Notes: generated by a model not told the origin, from the letters alone. Positions 22,889-37,800 are shown, numbered from the stretch's first letter. The stretch is DNA of 64,000 bases from Ypsolopha sequella (GCA_934047225.1 OW204012.1:12896001-12960000), one strand, 5' to 3'. Numbers and translations are program-made.

Positions 22889-25800
22889 GTAATTATCACT
22901 TCTATTTAATAAATTACCGGTAAGTGTCATCAAATTTAATTACTTTAATACGTCCTGACAAGTTTGTATCAAAAAGTTTCGTAAAACATTGTAAAAAATG
23001 TAATTAAACTTTTCTAATTTGATGAATAATTCAGTGGATAGGTGCCTATTTGCTTGCTCAGAAATTTCATCATACACGATTGCGCGTGAAAAAATGCTGA
23101 TTGAATGACAAAGATCATTTTTGATGTGAATAACGCCTTTTTAACAAGATGCTAATTTGGGCAAATTAAGTAAAACACCAGATAGTCATTCATAAAGTCA
23201 CACCGAGTTGGGTTTCCTACCCGGGTCGCAACACTAACCTGCCCAAAAATGAACTCGCGTCTCAACACCGACTGTTCAAAAATGTCGCTACACTGGTGTC
23301 GACTTTTTCAACATCAACTCTGAGCAGGGTTCGCAAGGTTCGTATAGGCTCCAAACGTCACCTGACATTCACGTTAATTTTCGTAAATGAAATGACTTTA
23401 ATTTTAATTTTCTCAACGTTATAGTTGATATATTTACATTAAATTTCATGTAGAGGGGGTCCTCTCAACGTTATTATACTAAATATAATGCAAAAATGAC
23501 AACTGACGTTTGGAGTGTCGTCACACGACGAAACTCGTTCAAAAACGCTACAACGTTACAGCGTTACAACCCCAGTGTTCCTACCCAGCCCAGGGTTATT
23601 TTATGAACGCACTTCTGAGTTCTAGCATTCCTAAACACAGAGGTAAAGGTGAAAATCAACTGTCACAGTTTTATTTCAAAAACAACATAAAATCAGTAAT
23701 CTTTTGAATAACATAAGTACAATGAACTCAGAGTAAGGAGGGACCTCGCTCTGGTATCTTATGTGCACAAAGTACTAGTCGGTAGGATTGTAAATCCAGT
23801 GTTACTGAGCATGCCGGAGGCCGCCACTGCTGCTGGTGCCCCGCGCATGAACTAACTTACTGGCACAAGCGCCGTTGACGCGAACGCTCCGCGCCTTAAA
23901 TTATATTTCGGAAATAGAGGATATATTCCATGTTGCTCGGAATGCGTTTACGAGAACAGCGTTGTTTGTGCTGTGCTACAAGAAGGTGTTTTCGTAAAAT
24001 TATTATTGAAATTGTATACTTATAAAGGTTGTAGAAAGTAAGATTTGTGGTTGTAAATATACATATCTATTGAATTAGGCTAGCCTGTAAAAATAGATGT
24101 TTGTGAATAAATAAATAAATAAATAAAATTATCAGACAAAAGTATTGTTTACAAATTATTTTACATTTTGCTACTACTGTTCCAATTGTTAAGTGGTATT
24201 CGATCACTCTAAGCGGAAAATCCATTCTACATCTACTGAGCTAACAGGGCAGTGTCTTTAAATTTTGGTGCTATGTTGGCACTTATTGGTATCGATTCGG
24301 CATAACACGTCTTAACTTATTTGACAGGACTAACCTTATTTTAAGCGTCCTGTCTTTTTCTTTCTTTATCGAAAAGACAAGGACAGAACGCTTAAATTAA
24401 GTTTAGTCCTGTCAAATAAGTTAAGATGTGCTTCACCAAATCGGTACCATTGTTACTGTATAATAAAACAGTGCAAAAATATGCAATAGTTTTTTTAGTT
24501 AAAATATGCAATAACTGGTGAAAAGGGGCTAAATATGCAACATGCAAATACATGCATTTATACAATCAAGCAAACAGAATACTAAATATTTTCCCACTAC
24601 AACTTTACAAATGCAAAAATACAATCACGGCATGGTTACAAAACCTAAACTATAATCAAGTAGAGGCCCTCATGCAAGTCACTGTATAAATTCTAGATAC
24701 CAACCTACATTTACAAACATAAACTCATATAATATAAGTACACACACCCTCCCTAGTAGCAATTATATACTGATCCCAAGACTCCGGTCGCAGGGCTAGG
24801 GAGATATAGTTTATAATAATTACAAACACACACACTCATAATTACAACTTCATTCATAATTAAACTCATATTATATATATATATATATATACCCAACACG
24901 TACACCTTCAACACTCAACACACACTCACACTTTTATATAATAACTAAGTTTAAAATTATTTATTAAGTTTATTTTGTAAAACTATAACCATAGTTATGA
25001 AAGAGCGGGGCATCCTGGCACAGGTATTTTTAATACTTAAAGAGCGGGGCATCCTGGCACAGGTATTTTTAATACTTAAAGAGCGGGGCATCCTGGCACA
25101 GGTATTTTTAATACTTAAAGAGCGGGGCATCCTGGCACAGGTATTTTTAATACTTAAAGAGCTCGGCATCCTGGCACAGGTATTTTTAATACTTAAAAGG
25201 ATGTTCCAACACCTAATGTAATAAGATAAGTTTTTTGCAAATAAACAATTTCTATTTCTATTTCTTCTATTTCTATTTCATGACATCCATCAGTGGCGTG
25301 CATACACCTTTTTTCTGGAAAAGCAACCAAAAAGTCAAATTTGACAATAAAAAAAAAATAAAAAATTAAAAAAAAAAAGTTTGTATGAAAATGTTCACTT
25401 TAGGGTAGGCAGTGCCTACCCTGGCGTCATACAAACTTTTTTTTTTCAAAGGGTTATTTAAATTCTTTCATATTTTTTAATTGTCATGTTGACCTTCTGG
25501 TTGCTTTTCCGGAAAAAAATTCTATGCACACCACTGACATCCAGTCTCTACTCATAAACCATCTCATCAACAGTTTTTACGTCCCAATATGGGCACAAAT
25601 ATATGCTTTTTAGTGCATGTAGGTTGTCTTCACAGTGTTTTCCTTCACTGTTCAGTAAGTGGTAGTAAATATACAAAATATTATGCATAAAAATTTCGAA
25701 AAAACAACTCATTTACTGCATGCTAGAGTTAGAGAGTCACCTGTGCTTTTATAATAAAATGCTTACTGGTTACGATTTGGTGTAGCACAACTTAACTTGT

Positions 25801-28800
25801 TTGACAAAGTACTAACCTTATTTTGAACATTCTTTCTTTGTCTTTTCGATATAGAAAGAAAAAGACGGAACGCTTAAATTAAGTTTAGTCTTGTGAAATA
25901 AGTTAAATCATGTTACACCGAATTGACACCATTGTTGCTCCACTAACTCAATAATGTGTAATGTGACTGGACTAGTAAGATGGTGATAGCTCCACAGTCG
26001 AGCCCGGCTTCAGCTCTACCACCTCTATCTCATTAGTCACCTTTTACGACACCCCTTAGAGTATTGGGTTGGTGCTATTCTACTCTACCGGTCACCACAT
26101 GGCTGATCTTACTTAGAAACCCCCTCGAAGTTATTCGGGGGAGAGTAAGACGACAGCTCTCGAACAGGCATAAAACCAAGTGGCCCACCATGCCTGGGAC
26201 TGATTGATGGCAGTATGTCCATTCACAACAGCCGGGCCTTATATAAAACAGACTGGTGACGGTTAGCAGCATCACTGGTGCGAGGGTTGTGGCACCGCGC
26301 TCACCCCAGAGTGTTTGAGTATGGGCATTACCTCTAAGAGGATTACTCCAAGAGTGGCGAAATCTTGAAATGTCCAACAGACGAAAAAAAAAAATAAAAA
26401 AACAATATATATATCAACATTCCTCTATCCTAGTTCCCTACCCTACCATACACACACACACTTACTTTTACTCTGACATCCTACGCCGCTAACTTCTCAA
26501 TATTACTATTTTTCTGTATATAAATGTATGTATTTTTTCCTCTTGGTCTATGAAGTTAGTTTTAAATGTATTATTGTAGAAAATGTAAAACCGTAATTGG
26601 CATAAGTTTTGATGTTATTAGCTACTATTATAAATGTTTAAGGCTGTGGTTTTTGTAATAACAATAAAATAAAATAAATAAAAATAAAAAAAAATGATGG
26701 ATGTGACTGGAATGATATAACATGCAACAACTAGTGACATGACTGGTAATGGGAGCTGTTTGTATATTACTACATACAAATTACACAAATTATAAGAACA
26801 AAAAATTTTTTTTTTCCTTTGATCCTTGTGTAAATCTTTGAATCAAAAGTAGTAGCAAAAGATGGATACTAATACTTTTTTCAAGTAAATAAAATTAGTT
26901 ATTAAATGCAAAGCTGGTGTCATAACATGCATGGGTGCTGGTGATGGCTTCGACCAAAATAAAATGAATGGACGGGCCTTGTCTTTACAGTTTCCTCACT
27001 CATAACGAGTCTAAGCAATTGGATATATACTTCAATACCAAATTTTTATTTTTATGTTTATTTTGCTTTTTGCACTTTGTAAATGCACAAGAAGGTATTT
27101 TTTCGTCAGTTATTTGGATGGCATGTAATAATAAGCGTACGTGTCACTCTTCTAACAGACAGAGACAGAGATGAAGTGAGAGCCGGCGCTCACTTTACAG
27201 ACTTCAAAAATCTGTACGCTATGGCCCGTCCATTTATTTTATTTTGGTCGAAGGGTGATGGTATAACTTTCAACGGTTTCTGATATAACATCTAACAGGT
27301 GCTGAAATAACATGCAATGGGTGCTGGCATAACATGCAACGTCTTGTATTCCAGCGGCCATATTTGCAGGCCCTCGGTCGCTGCCGCTGCTAGAGGTTGA
27401 TGAGCAACTGGTGTTCTTCTCCAGCAATGCTGCAGCTCAGTATCTGTTTCCAGTCCTGGATTTGTCTGTGAATGGCCAGTGGTGAGTTGGATTCTATTGT
27501 GGAATTATTATTCGATTTAGTTTGAAGCTTTTGAATCAAATAATTATTGAATTTTAAGTGAGAAGTATATAAGTGTATGCGATTTATATGTCTAGTATTA
27601 CTCAAGCGATTCAGAACCATACTAAATCTATCTGTAATATATATGTTTTTCTTTTTTCATTAACCTGAATTCCTGCTGTCTTGTATTTTCTTATCCCTTG
27701 GTTAAATTAGATATAAGTAATTTGAAGTATTATAGAATTAAATGAGACTTGAGGATAATTCATGATTTATATAAAAACGTCGTAACGTAAAAACGGCGTA
27801 ACGTCGTCGCGTAAACGTCTTTACTCGCCCAGATGAAGGCAGTCTAAATCTGCTGAAACTGGTCGGCTTTCCCGATCATAACACGTATTGAGGTGAGCCG
27901 TTTTTATATAAATCAATTTGAAGTATAGCATAAGTTTATGTTAAAAAAAAAAAAGACATGATCTTGCCAAGTTTCTTGCCCGTTCTTCTTAGCAAGACTA
28001 ATCGAATGGGCGGAGGTAGGCATGTATTTATATATGTAACCTATTACTATGTAGTATATAGGATGGGATTTGGTCGGCTGCCTGGATTCGTGCTGGGGGC
28101 TCGGTTGGTGATCATTGAACCTGTTCCTGGTCCCTGGCCGGGTCTCCGGTATGGGTTCGGGCGGTTGATTGGATTTCACCTTGTATAATAATATTTTACC
28201 TATAATTTTAATCGTATATATATTGCTACATAAATTAAAAAAACATTTAATCTAAGTAGTTCATGTACATTTATTATTTTATTACATATATTTTTATAAG
28301 ATTAAAATTTGACTTGTGAAACGTGTATTATATATACCTACTTTGCAAAATAAACTTTTTGAATTTTTGGGAATGTTTAATGTCAAAATTTTGGATACTT
28401 CTCGTTTGATAGCCTACTATGGTTAAGTGGAAACAACACTCTGTTATGGAGTAATATTCTGGAGCAATTCACCTGATAGGGTTCGTGCCCTTAAGGCCCA
28501 AAAAAATTGTATCAGTAAAATCAAAAAACTGAAAAGATGTGATACATGCAAGCCTCATTTTAAGGAACTAAAAATAGTAATGCTACCTTGCCTATATATC
28601 CTAGATCTAATTCTTTTTGTAAAAGCAAACAGGACCCTATTCAATACTTTCAAGCGTAAAAGATTGGAAAACCAAGTGGCTGCTTTTAAAGCAAAAAAAT
28701 CTATAGTCACGGAGAGTGCTGGGAATGGCACCCAAAGTTTTTAATAAGTTACCACTAAATATTCGACAGACTGAAAATATCTCCAAATTTAAAAATTAAA

Positions 28801-31800
28801 TAAAAAAGTATTAATTGACAAAGCTTTTATTTATTTTCAATGCAAGTGCTCGTAAAGGCCCACTTTTTATGCACCAAAACCGAACAGAAAGTCGATTATT
28901 TTGCCCTAGGGCTTTATTATTTTTTTTTTTATTCATTTACAATGGTTGGCTAACCTGCAGCCTTTCCTGTGTACCATAGACGTTATACTTTTTTTCCACT
29001 GTTTAACGGCTCTGGATACAGTCCTTTTGAGCCAATTATAATTTAAAGTTCACAAGAGTATATTTGTTTTCATTTCCTCACACTATGCATTGAAAAACGT
29101 AGTATGATACACGGGCGTAAGAGCAATAAATTACTCGGTTACGTTTAAAACACTCGCTACGCTCGTGTTTTAAATCGTCCTCGTAATTTATTCCTTTGCG
29201 CCCTTGTAGCATAAACTACTATTATTTATAGGTTAAAGTTTTTAATATTGTTGTATTAGTTTTCTTCTCCTAGATTGTCCTTGACATAAGCCTCTTCCAG
29301 GAACCTCCATCTCTCTCTATCCTTTGCCTCTAGTCCACGTCTTTCCTGCTACTTCTCGTATCTCGTCTTCCCAAGGAATAAAAATAAGAAAAAATGCCAA
29401 AGCTTACTACTCCGTAAAAGAGTTCCTAAATGATGACTTGCAGCTTGCTTAAATATTTTTTTCAATGCAAGTGCTCGTAAAGGCCCACTTTTTATGCATC
29501 AAAACCGAATAGAAAGTCGATTATTTTGCCCTAGGGCTTTATTATTATTATTTTTTTTTTATTTATTCACAATGGTTGGCTAACCTGCAGCCTTTCCTGT
29601 GAACCACAAATGTAATACTTTTTTTTCCACTGTTTAACGGCTCTGGATACAGTCCTTTTGAGCCAATCATAATTTAAAGTTCACAAGATTATATTTGTTT
29701 TATTTCCTCACACTATGCATTGAAAAACGTAGTATGATACACGGGCGTAAAAGCAATAAATTACTCGGTTACGTTTAAAACACTCGCTACGCTCGTGTTT
29801 TAAATCGTCCTCGTAATTTATTCCTTTGCGCCCTTGTAGCATAAACTACTATTAGAGTTTGCCTCTGATTATTTATGAAATCTAGCGATGTAACCAATGA
29901 TTTTTTAATTGTAAATATTTTTTGAAATTTAACGTTATATTATATTTATTATGACTATAATCTAGCTATAAGTACTTACTTTAAAATATTTGTGCGCCTT
30001 TAAGGCGAAGCATAGAGAGGCCATTTTAAAATTATATCCTACTGTTGTACCTATGTTTGACAAATAAATTATTATAAATTACTAATTATTATTTTCAAAA
30101 AGTTATTGATGTTATTTTACTGATTAGGCAACGTACTTTCGATATCGGTTACATTTTTTTGATATCTTCAATAGTTACGGAATAATCGCCTGGTCACACT
30201 TAACGATTACACCCTGGTCACCCTGTATAAATATTTTGCAGTCAACAAATGCAAGAATGGGAAGCCACGCGCCTCCACCCCGCTGTGCAGACAGTTCTGA
30301 CGTCGAAGTCGGTGGCATCTGACTTGAAACAACTGCTGACTTCTCTGGTCGCTGACATAAACAACTTGCTGGCGAAGAATAAATATATCCTTGGGGTAAG
30401 TTGTAAATGGATTTAAGAATCAATTCGTCAGTTTTGTAACGAAATCACAAGAAATAATTCTGACGCCCAAACAATGTAAAAATAGTAGATTACGCAACAA
30501 GTGACAAAAATAAGAATTCCCTTCGAGGCATAAAGTTGGATTCCAAGAGCAGCGAACGAGAACCCAAATTTTAATATTGGTTTTTTTTTTACTTTATATA
30601 TGTGGCAGCTAGCAAGCAAATAGTAAATTTCAGGCATCGTCAGGTTCTAAACGCTCGCTGTTTTTTTTTGCCGAATTGTAAAATGACTTGGTCATTTTCT
30701 AAAATGCCGAAATCGAAAGCTTTTCACTAAAAAGTCAAAAATAGGCGCGGCGACGAGTGAAGTGAAACGGAGCGTGTTAGGTTTACATGTAAATGCATAT
30801 TGAGAGCCGAGCGGAGCGGAGCGAGGCGACCTTCAATAATTCGGCCAGAATTACTATATGCCGAGGCAAATTATAAATGAATTACAGTCGAGCACGATCG
30901 CATCGACTACTTTCAATGCCTACCCCTAATTCCGTGGCACACCTCCAGTCTCGGTTAATGCTCTCTTGACCTCAGTGCCCGTTCTTCTTAGCAGGACTAA
31001 TCGAATGGGCGGAGGTAGGCATGTATTTATATATGTAACCTATTACTATGTAGTATATAGGATGGGATTTGGTCGGCCGCCTGGATTCGTGCTGGGGGCT
31101 CGGTTGGTGATCATTGAACCTTGTTCCTGGTCCCTGGCCGGGTCTCCGGTGTGGGTTCGGGCGGTTGATTGGATTTCACCTTGTATAATATATATTTTAC
31201 CTATAATTTTAATCGTATATATATTGCTACATAAATTAAATAAACCTTTGATCTAGTTCATGTACATTTATTATTTTATTACATATATTTTTACAAGATT
31301 AATTTTGACTTGTGAAACGTGTATTATAATATACCTACTTTGCAAAATAAACTATTTGAATTTGAATTTAATTATTGAAAATCTGCTCAAGTAAATGTGT
31401 ATATATAGCAATGAACTATTTTTAAATAGCATAGTTTACATAGACAACGTCTTTGTTGAGCTAAACATTTAACTTTAGCTAAAAACGGCCGCTTTTGGCA
31501 TAAGTTAAATGTTTAGCTCATCAAAAACGTTGTCTGTGAAAACTATGCTATTTAAATGGTTTCGTTAAGGTTGAGAAGAGGAGGCGCCATAAGCGATTAA
31601 GTCAGAACCGTTGCGGTACGGGTCCAACGGGGCCTAGCTTCTTGTTGCGAGCTGCGACGCCGACCACAGCGATTTACAGGCGCGTGCACAGCATATTTAA
31701 CCTAGGTAGGCAGAATTAATTTTGACAAATGAAAATGAAAATAACTTATCAAATATGTGAGTAAGCTTGTTCATATGATGACAGCAAAAGAAGCCATCTA

Positions 31801-34800
31801 TCTAAAATACACGGAAAACAATACAGGGCATTGGTGTGTACACAACCCGACAACCATTTATATGACTCGCAATATTTATTATTAAATTGACGAGTTACCG
31901 TTCCTTTCTTTTGACACAACTGTACTTCTGGTATACACCTTCCTTGAATTATGAGCTTTCGTTTCTCCTCAAAAGATAATTTTCCGAACGCCTGATTTTT
32001 CAATTTTGTCAAACACACAACCTGTCCCACCTGCACTACATCACCAAGGCGCAGGACATCGTCGAGTACATCCAGAATAAAACCAACTTCTTGTTAAGAG
32101 TGGAGCCGCTGGAGACGCGTCACAATGCTAGTTTCAAGGCGTTCGTGGCGCGAATACCGACAAGCAGGCTGTCAACCTTCATGAAGGAGGACTTCTGGCC
32201 GAAGGGCGTGGTATACTGGCGTTTTCGCGGTAGAGTACCATCTACACCACAGTGACGTTGTGCCAAAGTGACACTTCAGCAACTTTAAAAATGTATTAAT
32301 TCTTTTTATGGGCCTTGTTGCCTGAAATAATAGTAGTTTATGCTACAAGGGTGCAAAGGAATAAATTACGAGGACGATTTAAAACACGAGAATTTATTGC
32401 TCTTACGCCCGTGTATCATACTACGTTTTTCAATGCATAGTGTGAGGAAATAAAACAAATATAATCTTGTGAACTTTAAATTATAATTGGCTCAAAAGGA
32501 CTGTATCCAGAGCCGTTAAACAGTGAGAAAAAAAGTATAACATTTATGGTACACAGGAAAAGCTGCAGGTTAGCCAACCATTGTAAATAGTTAAAAAAAA
32601 AAATAATAATAAAACCCTAGGGCAAAATAATCGACTTTCTGTTCGGTTTTGATGCATAAAAAGTGGGCTTTTACGAGCACTTGCATTGAAAGGCAATTTA
32701 TTATATTATAATTATAAAAATTGTTCATTGCTATATATACACATTTACTTGAGCAGATTTTCAATAATTATTCTAGTAAGTAAATAATTATGTTTTTCTA
32801 AAGTGGCATCACTTTAGCAGAGAGAAATATCGTTATCGGTAACAGTAATTTTCTGATGACGTGACGCTGGAACAGGCCCCTTAATGTATTGTGAAAAAGA
32901 AGCTTTTTTGACTATGTCCCTACATTTAAAATATATTTAGATTAAGAGGCTATGCGAATTTTATTTTTGTCACTGTCACTCCAAGCGAAAAATCGCGCAG
33001 TGCGAGAGGGGCGGATTCAGGGCAAAAGGGAAAAAAGTTGGTTTTATATTTTTATTAAAAAAACTATAATAGCTAGCACAATTTCAAATATCAAATCTCT
33101 AGATATTGTTGAAACACACCTAATAAAATATGTTTGACTTCTGTATATGGTTCCTATTCGTCAAACGAGGAGAAAAAGTGTATTTGTAGACCTCATTTCA
33201 ACAATTATTTCTATCGAGGAAAATTTATCCAAACATGTTTTCCAATTTCAAAACCCTAGATTATATAGTCAAAATGCATATACCAGGAATTTATTAAAAT
33301 TTTCCATGTATTTCATGAAAACAGAGAAAAGAAACACCCGCATTTTTTTGGCGTTTTGTTGTGCTTATGATGAAATTGAATGTGTAAACTGTATGTTTGT
33401 GAATGTTTTTATTTAAACCTGCAAAAACTTAATTTGCGCTGGGCAGGCGGGTTGGTGAGCGCGGTGCCGGAACCCTCGCACTTCCCTTCATACCCTTTCA
33501 TATAAGGCCCGGCTATTAGGGATAGATATACCGCCATCCGTCGGTCCCAGGCATGGTGGGCTTCGTAGTTTTTTGCCTGTGAGCTGTCCTCTTACTCTCC
33601 CCCGAATAACTTCGAGGGGGTCTCCAAGTAAGATGGTGGTACCTCCACAGTCGAGCCCGGAATCAGCTCTACCACCTTGTGCACTGTGCACTGGATTCTT
33701 TCTGTAATGCTGCACAAATAATAAATATATGTGTAATTAAATGCCTAATTCTACAATATAAGGAACATTCGTCAAATTGCAAAATAGCGATAGTACATAT
33801 ATATTTATTATTTGTGCAGCATTACAGACAGAATCCAGTGCACAGTGCACAAGGTGGTAGAGCTGATGCCGGGCTCGACTGTGGAGGTACCACCATCTTA
33901 CTTGGAGACCCCTCGAAGTTATTCGGGGGAGAGTAAGAGGACAGCTCACAGGCAAAAAACCAGGAGGCCCACCATGCCTGGGACCGATGGATGGCGGTAT
34001 ATCCATCCCTAATAGCAGGACCTTATATGGAACAGACTGGTGACCGGCATTGGCGTCACTAGTGCGAGGGTTCCGGCACCGCGCTCACCAACCCGCCTGC
34101 CCAGCGTGTGTGAGTATGGGCAATTCTTCCAGGATGACCGCCGGCAGTGGCGAAGTCCTGGAAATGCTTATGTCCTGCAGTGGACGAACTAGGCTGATGG
34201 ATGATGGATGATGGATGGATGATAGTACATATAGTAATACGTAATCTGTGTAAATTTTGAACTGGCTTCCTATAACGGCTGAAACTGTAGACCCCTGTGA
34301 CAGACGGACGGACAGGGAATGCTTAGTAATAGGGTTATTAATTTATTATAAATTGTTTGGTACGAAACCCTAAATGTGAATAGCGCAACCGAGGTCAGCG
34401 CTAAAATACCGTCTCGGTACTCGGTACACGTACCATTCGAATTGCTATTTATTTTTCTGTTCGTAAACTAGATGGCGCTGTCGGGCAGCTACATCGCGAT
34501 ATCAGATTGTTGCTGCTTTTGCCAAAAACGAGAATGTTAAAACTGCACCAGCTGACAGACGGACGGCCGTTAGGGTCCTATTACAGGCCATAATGGTAGC
34601 GTCTTGACAAACAATTAATTTTTGGAGACCCGTGATAAATGGGTCGTATTTTCAAATTTACATTAACTATTCTATAGCCCTGCTGCTCGAAGAGCAGACG
34701 GGTGGGACCGTATTGTGTGTTATGTGGTACTTGCTTGGTCATCTGGTGAATTCTGGTGAAATGGAACCAATTGGAACAAAAAACATAGTTAATCATAGGG

Positions 34801-37800
34801 GCCCTATGCAGGTTTTTTTCACAACGAGACGAGATGCAACTAGTTTTCAGTAGTAACATCATTAGGACCAAGGGACCAGTGGCGTGCACAGAACTTTTTT
34901 CCGGAAAAGCAATCAGAAGGTCAAGTACGACAATTAAAAAAAAATTAAAAAATTAAAATAACACTTTGAAAAAAAAAAGTTTGTATGACGCCAGGGTAGG
35001 CACTGCCTACCCTAAAGTGAAAATTTTCATACAAACTTTTTTTTTTTCAAATTGTTATTTTAATTTTTTCATATTTTTTTTATTGTCGTACTTGACCTTC
35101 TGATTGCTTTTCCGGAAAAAAGTTCTGTGCACGCCACTGCAAGGGACCTGTAGCCTAAGAAAGAAAGAAAAATATTTATTTCGGGTAATCAATCGGTCGA
35201 GCTTACTTACTATTTACAAATTGTACAATACAAGTAAACCCGCGGTGGGGTGTACTACAACTATATTATTTTTAAAACAATTACCCGAAAATGGAAATAG
35301 ACTCAGCTATATGCCATCTGAAACAATTTTCAGATAACGCTGATTTTCAGCTATTCCCATGCCACTAATGTTTTTTATATTTGATATAAGTTTTTTGTAT
35401 TATGTAAGCATGAAAACATCTCCATATAGTTACGTTTGAAACTAAACTTAAGTAGCCATACGTAGCTGTTAGTTCCGCTACTGTCCGCTTGGAGCGGTTT
35501 CCTAGATTCCATACCATTTTGATGTAGTTTGAAACGCAACTATACGTAGATGTTTTCATGTTTAGGCTACTGAATGGTTTTGTTACTATTCCCAGTTGAT
35601 ATTTAAAACTTAAGTTTGATCGGCTCACTAAAGATGGTGAGGCATGCAAATTTTAGAGTAGGTATACATTTTATTCATAAAGTTTCTATAATAGTAGTTG
35701 ACGGTGAATGTTGTTGCTTCTTGATGGAACGACATCTTGCAATATTAAATAAAACTTCTTGAAAAATCCATTTTTTTTTAAATGTATTCAAAACACCTCA
35801 AATACAGTGCCTGATGATGTCGTAAAACGACGAAACCGGAAGCAACTTAAAAGGTAATTAAACATTATTATATTTGTGGAACCGAGTACCAAGACGTTTT
35901 ATTTAATATTTCTATAATAACATCACTAATTTCTAAGTAATTATAAATTTGCTATATTACAACAGTACTTAAATTCAAAAAATCTTTAATGTCATAGAAA
36001 CATTGCTGTGTTAAATAATTAAATAACAGTTTCTTAAATAAATTGTAGGGCTTTTCTTTGAGACTGTCTGGTAACTTATTAAAAATCTTTATTTGCATAA
36101 AATATGTGGTTCTTTGGCAAAGTTCCGTTCTGTATTTTGGAGTTATTAGTTTGTTGTCTATGGTATCTAGTATTAAAATTGTATCTATCACTATACTTTA
36201 GGAATAAATTTGTATGTGATTTCGTGAAACATGCCATTTCATAAATATATAGACTTGGCAGGGACAGCAGTTTGTTTCTTATAAAATATGGTTTACATGA
36301 CACAGTGGGGTCCAAATTGAAAATTGCGCGAATACTTTTTTCTGTACTATAAAAGCTCTATTTATTTCTCTCGCATATTTGTATGGCCTTTTGAGTTTTT
36401 TCATTCATTATTGTCATTCTCAGCCCAAATCTACACACTGTTAGATATTATTTTATTTTATTATTGAAATATTTCTGCTTTTTTCTTGTACATATATATG
36501 GGGCAGCAAATCTTACAGGCCCAGGGCGCCAAATTACTATGACAGAAATAAATTCCTATGTTTGAACACTTTGCGATTTATCCATCGCAAAGAGATATAA
36601 ATTAACATTATATCATTGCGGACAGCGGACAGCGGAGTCTTAGTAATAGGGTCCCGTTGGTTACCCTTTGGGTACGGAACCCTAAAAATTATGGTAATAG
36701 GTAATCTGTTTCGTGTAATGTCCTAAATCCTAATCTCCTATTACCATGATTTTTAGGGTTCCGTACCTAAAGGGTAACCAACGGGACCCTATTACTAAGA
36801 CTCCGCTGTCCGTCTGTCCGTCTGTCACCAGGCTGTATCTCATGAACCGTGATAGTTAGACAGTTGAAATTTTCACAGATGATGTATTTCTGTTGCCGCT
36901 ATAACAACAAATACTAAAATACAGAATAAAATAAATATTTAAGGGGGCTCCCATACAACATACGTGTATTTTCGCCGTTTTTAAAAGTTATGGTACGGAA
37001 CTCTTCGTGCGCGAGTCCGACTCGCACTTGGCCGTTTTTTTTTCATATATTTCAGCATGGACTTCGTCTATGGTTTCAGTACGAATTTGGACGATGTTCA
37101 CAAATTCACCTTATTCTATGATGGGCGGCTTAAGCTCTCACTAGCATATACTGTTTCCGCCGCCAATGCGACAATGTCTCCTGAAAGGCAGAGGCTTCAG
37201 ATAACGATCTGCTACGATCCTGACGCACCTCTTATCTGATACAATTTCAGGAGAAACTGTCAGCGGCGGATATATCCATTCTCAGCACCCTCTACCCTCT
37301 GTATTACAATGCTGATCTCAAGTCGCAGTATCTGAAAGACGCCGCACACATTGGAAGGTGGATGGAGGAGGTGACTGCAGCGAAAGCGGTACAGGTAAGA
37401 GGGGGGGGCCTAATAGTTATAATTTGTGCAACAAGAGAGCAAAAATTTTTTTTGTTGCGAGTGCCGAGTTTGAATCCCGAGCAAGCGAAGGATTCTATAA
37501 TTGATATAAGTTTAGCGCGATCTGTATTAGTCGACAAACTTATAAAATGTACTTGGAGAAGAAGTCCGCATATTATGCAGGGTGACTACGGAACCCTACA
37601 CTGCGCGTGGCTCGACACGCACTTGGCCGGTTTTTTGGTACAGATATTCTATACACACACACACCTGTGTTTCTTAAGAGCGCACCGAGCTTTTTACACA
37701 TACAAACACGTTTTTATAACCCTTGTTTGAAGTAATAAACAATTAAATTAAAATCTAGTTAAATATATTGGTATTATTTGGGATATATACTAGACAGTAT

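Larger units (their letters stand above)
31371..32770. mobile_element. RPT-L composite with about 45-bp terminal inverted repeats
   Basis: ATTGAAAATCTGCTCAAGTA at the left pairs with TACTTGAGCAGATTTTCAAT at the right, pairing extending to the AGCAATGAAC motif. Inside are a foldback at 31440-31560, a hAT-type zinc-finger fragment, a LINE ORF1 end and an RPT-A copy. A left end without the right partner occurs at 45896-46030. No complete transposase is left. Confidence 0.7.

Noticed and set aside
24957..25221. Open frames on both strands with 13-residue repeats
   Set aside because: They come from the 39-bp repeat in a retroelement tail; no start context or homology.
27913..28188. Frames on both strands repeated at 30966 and 40591
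   Set aside because: Common to all three RPT-K copies; no domain and no conserved start.
33488..34012. Several 66-89 aa frames around the SINE pair
   Set aside because: Recur wherever the RTE-SINE occurs (for example 4028, 17856, 44911); not genes.
37057..37239. Possible extra MARS1 exon just before exon 4
   Set aside because: No acceptor-donor pair in phase; sequence matches repeat pieces (GAATTTGGACGATGTTCACA also near 50386).
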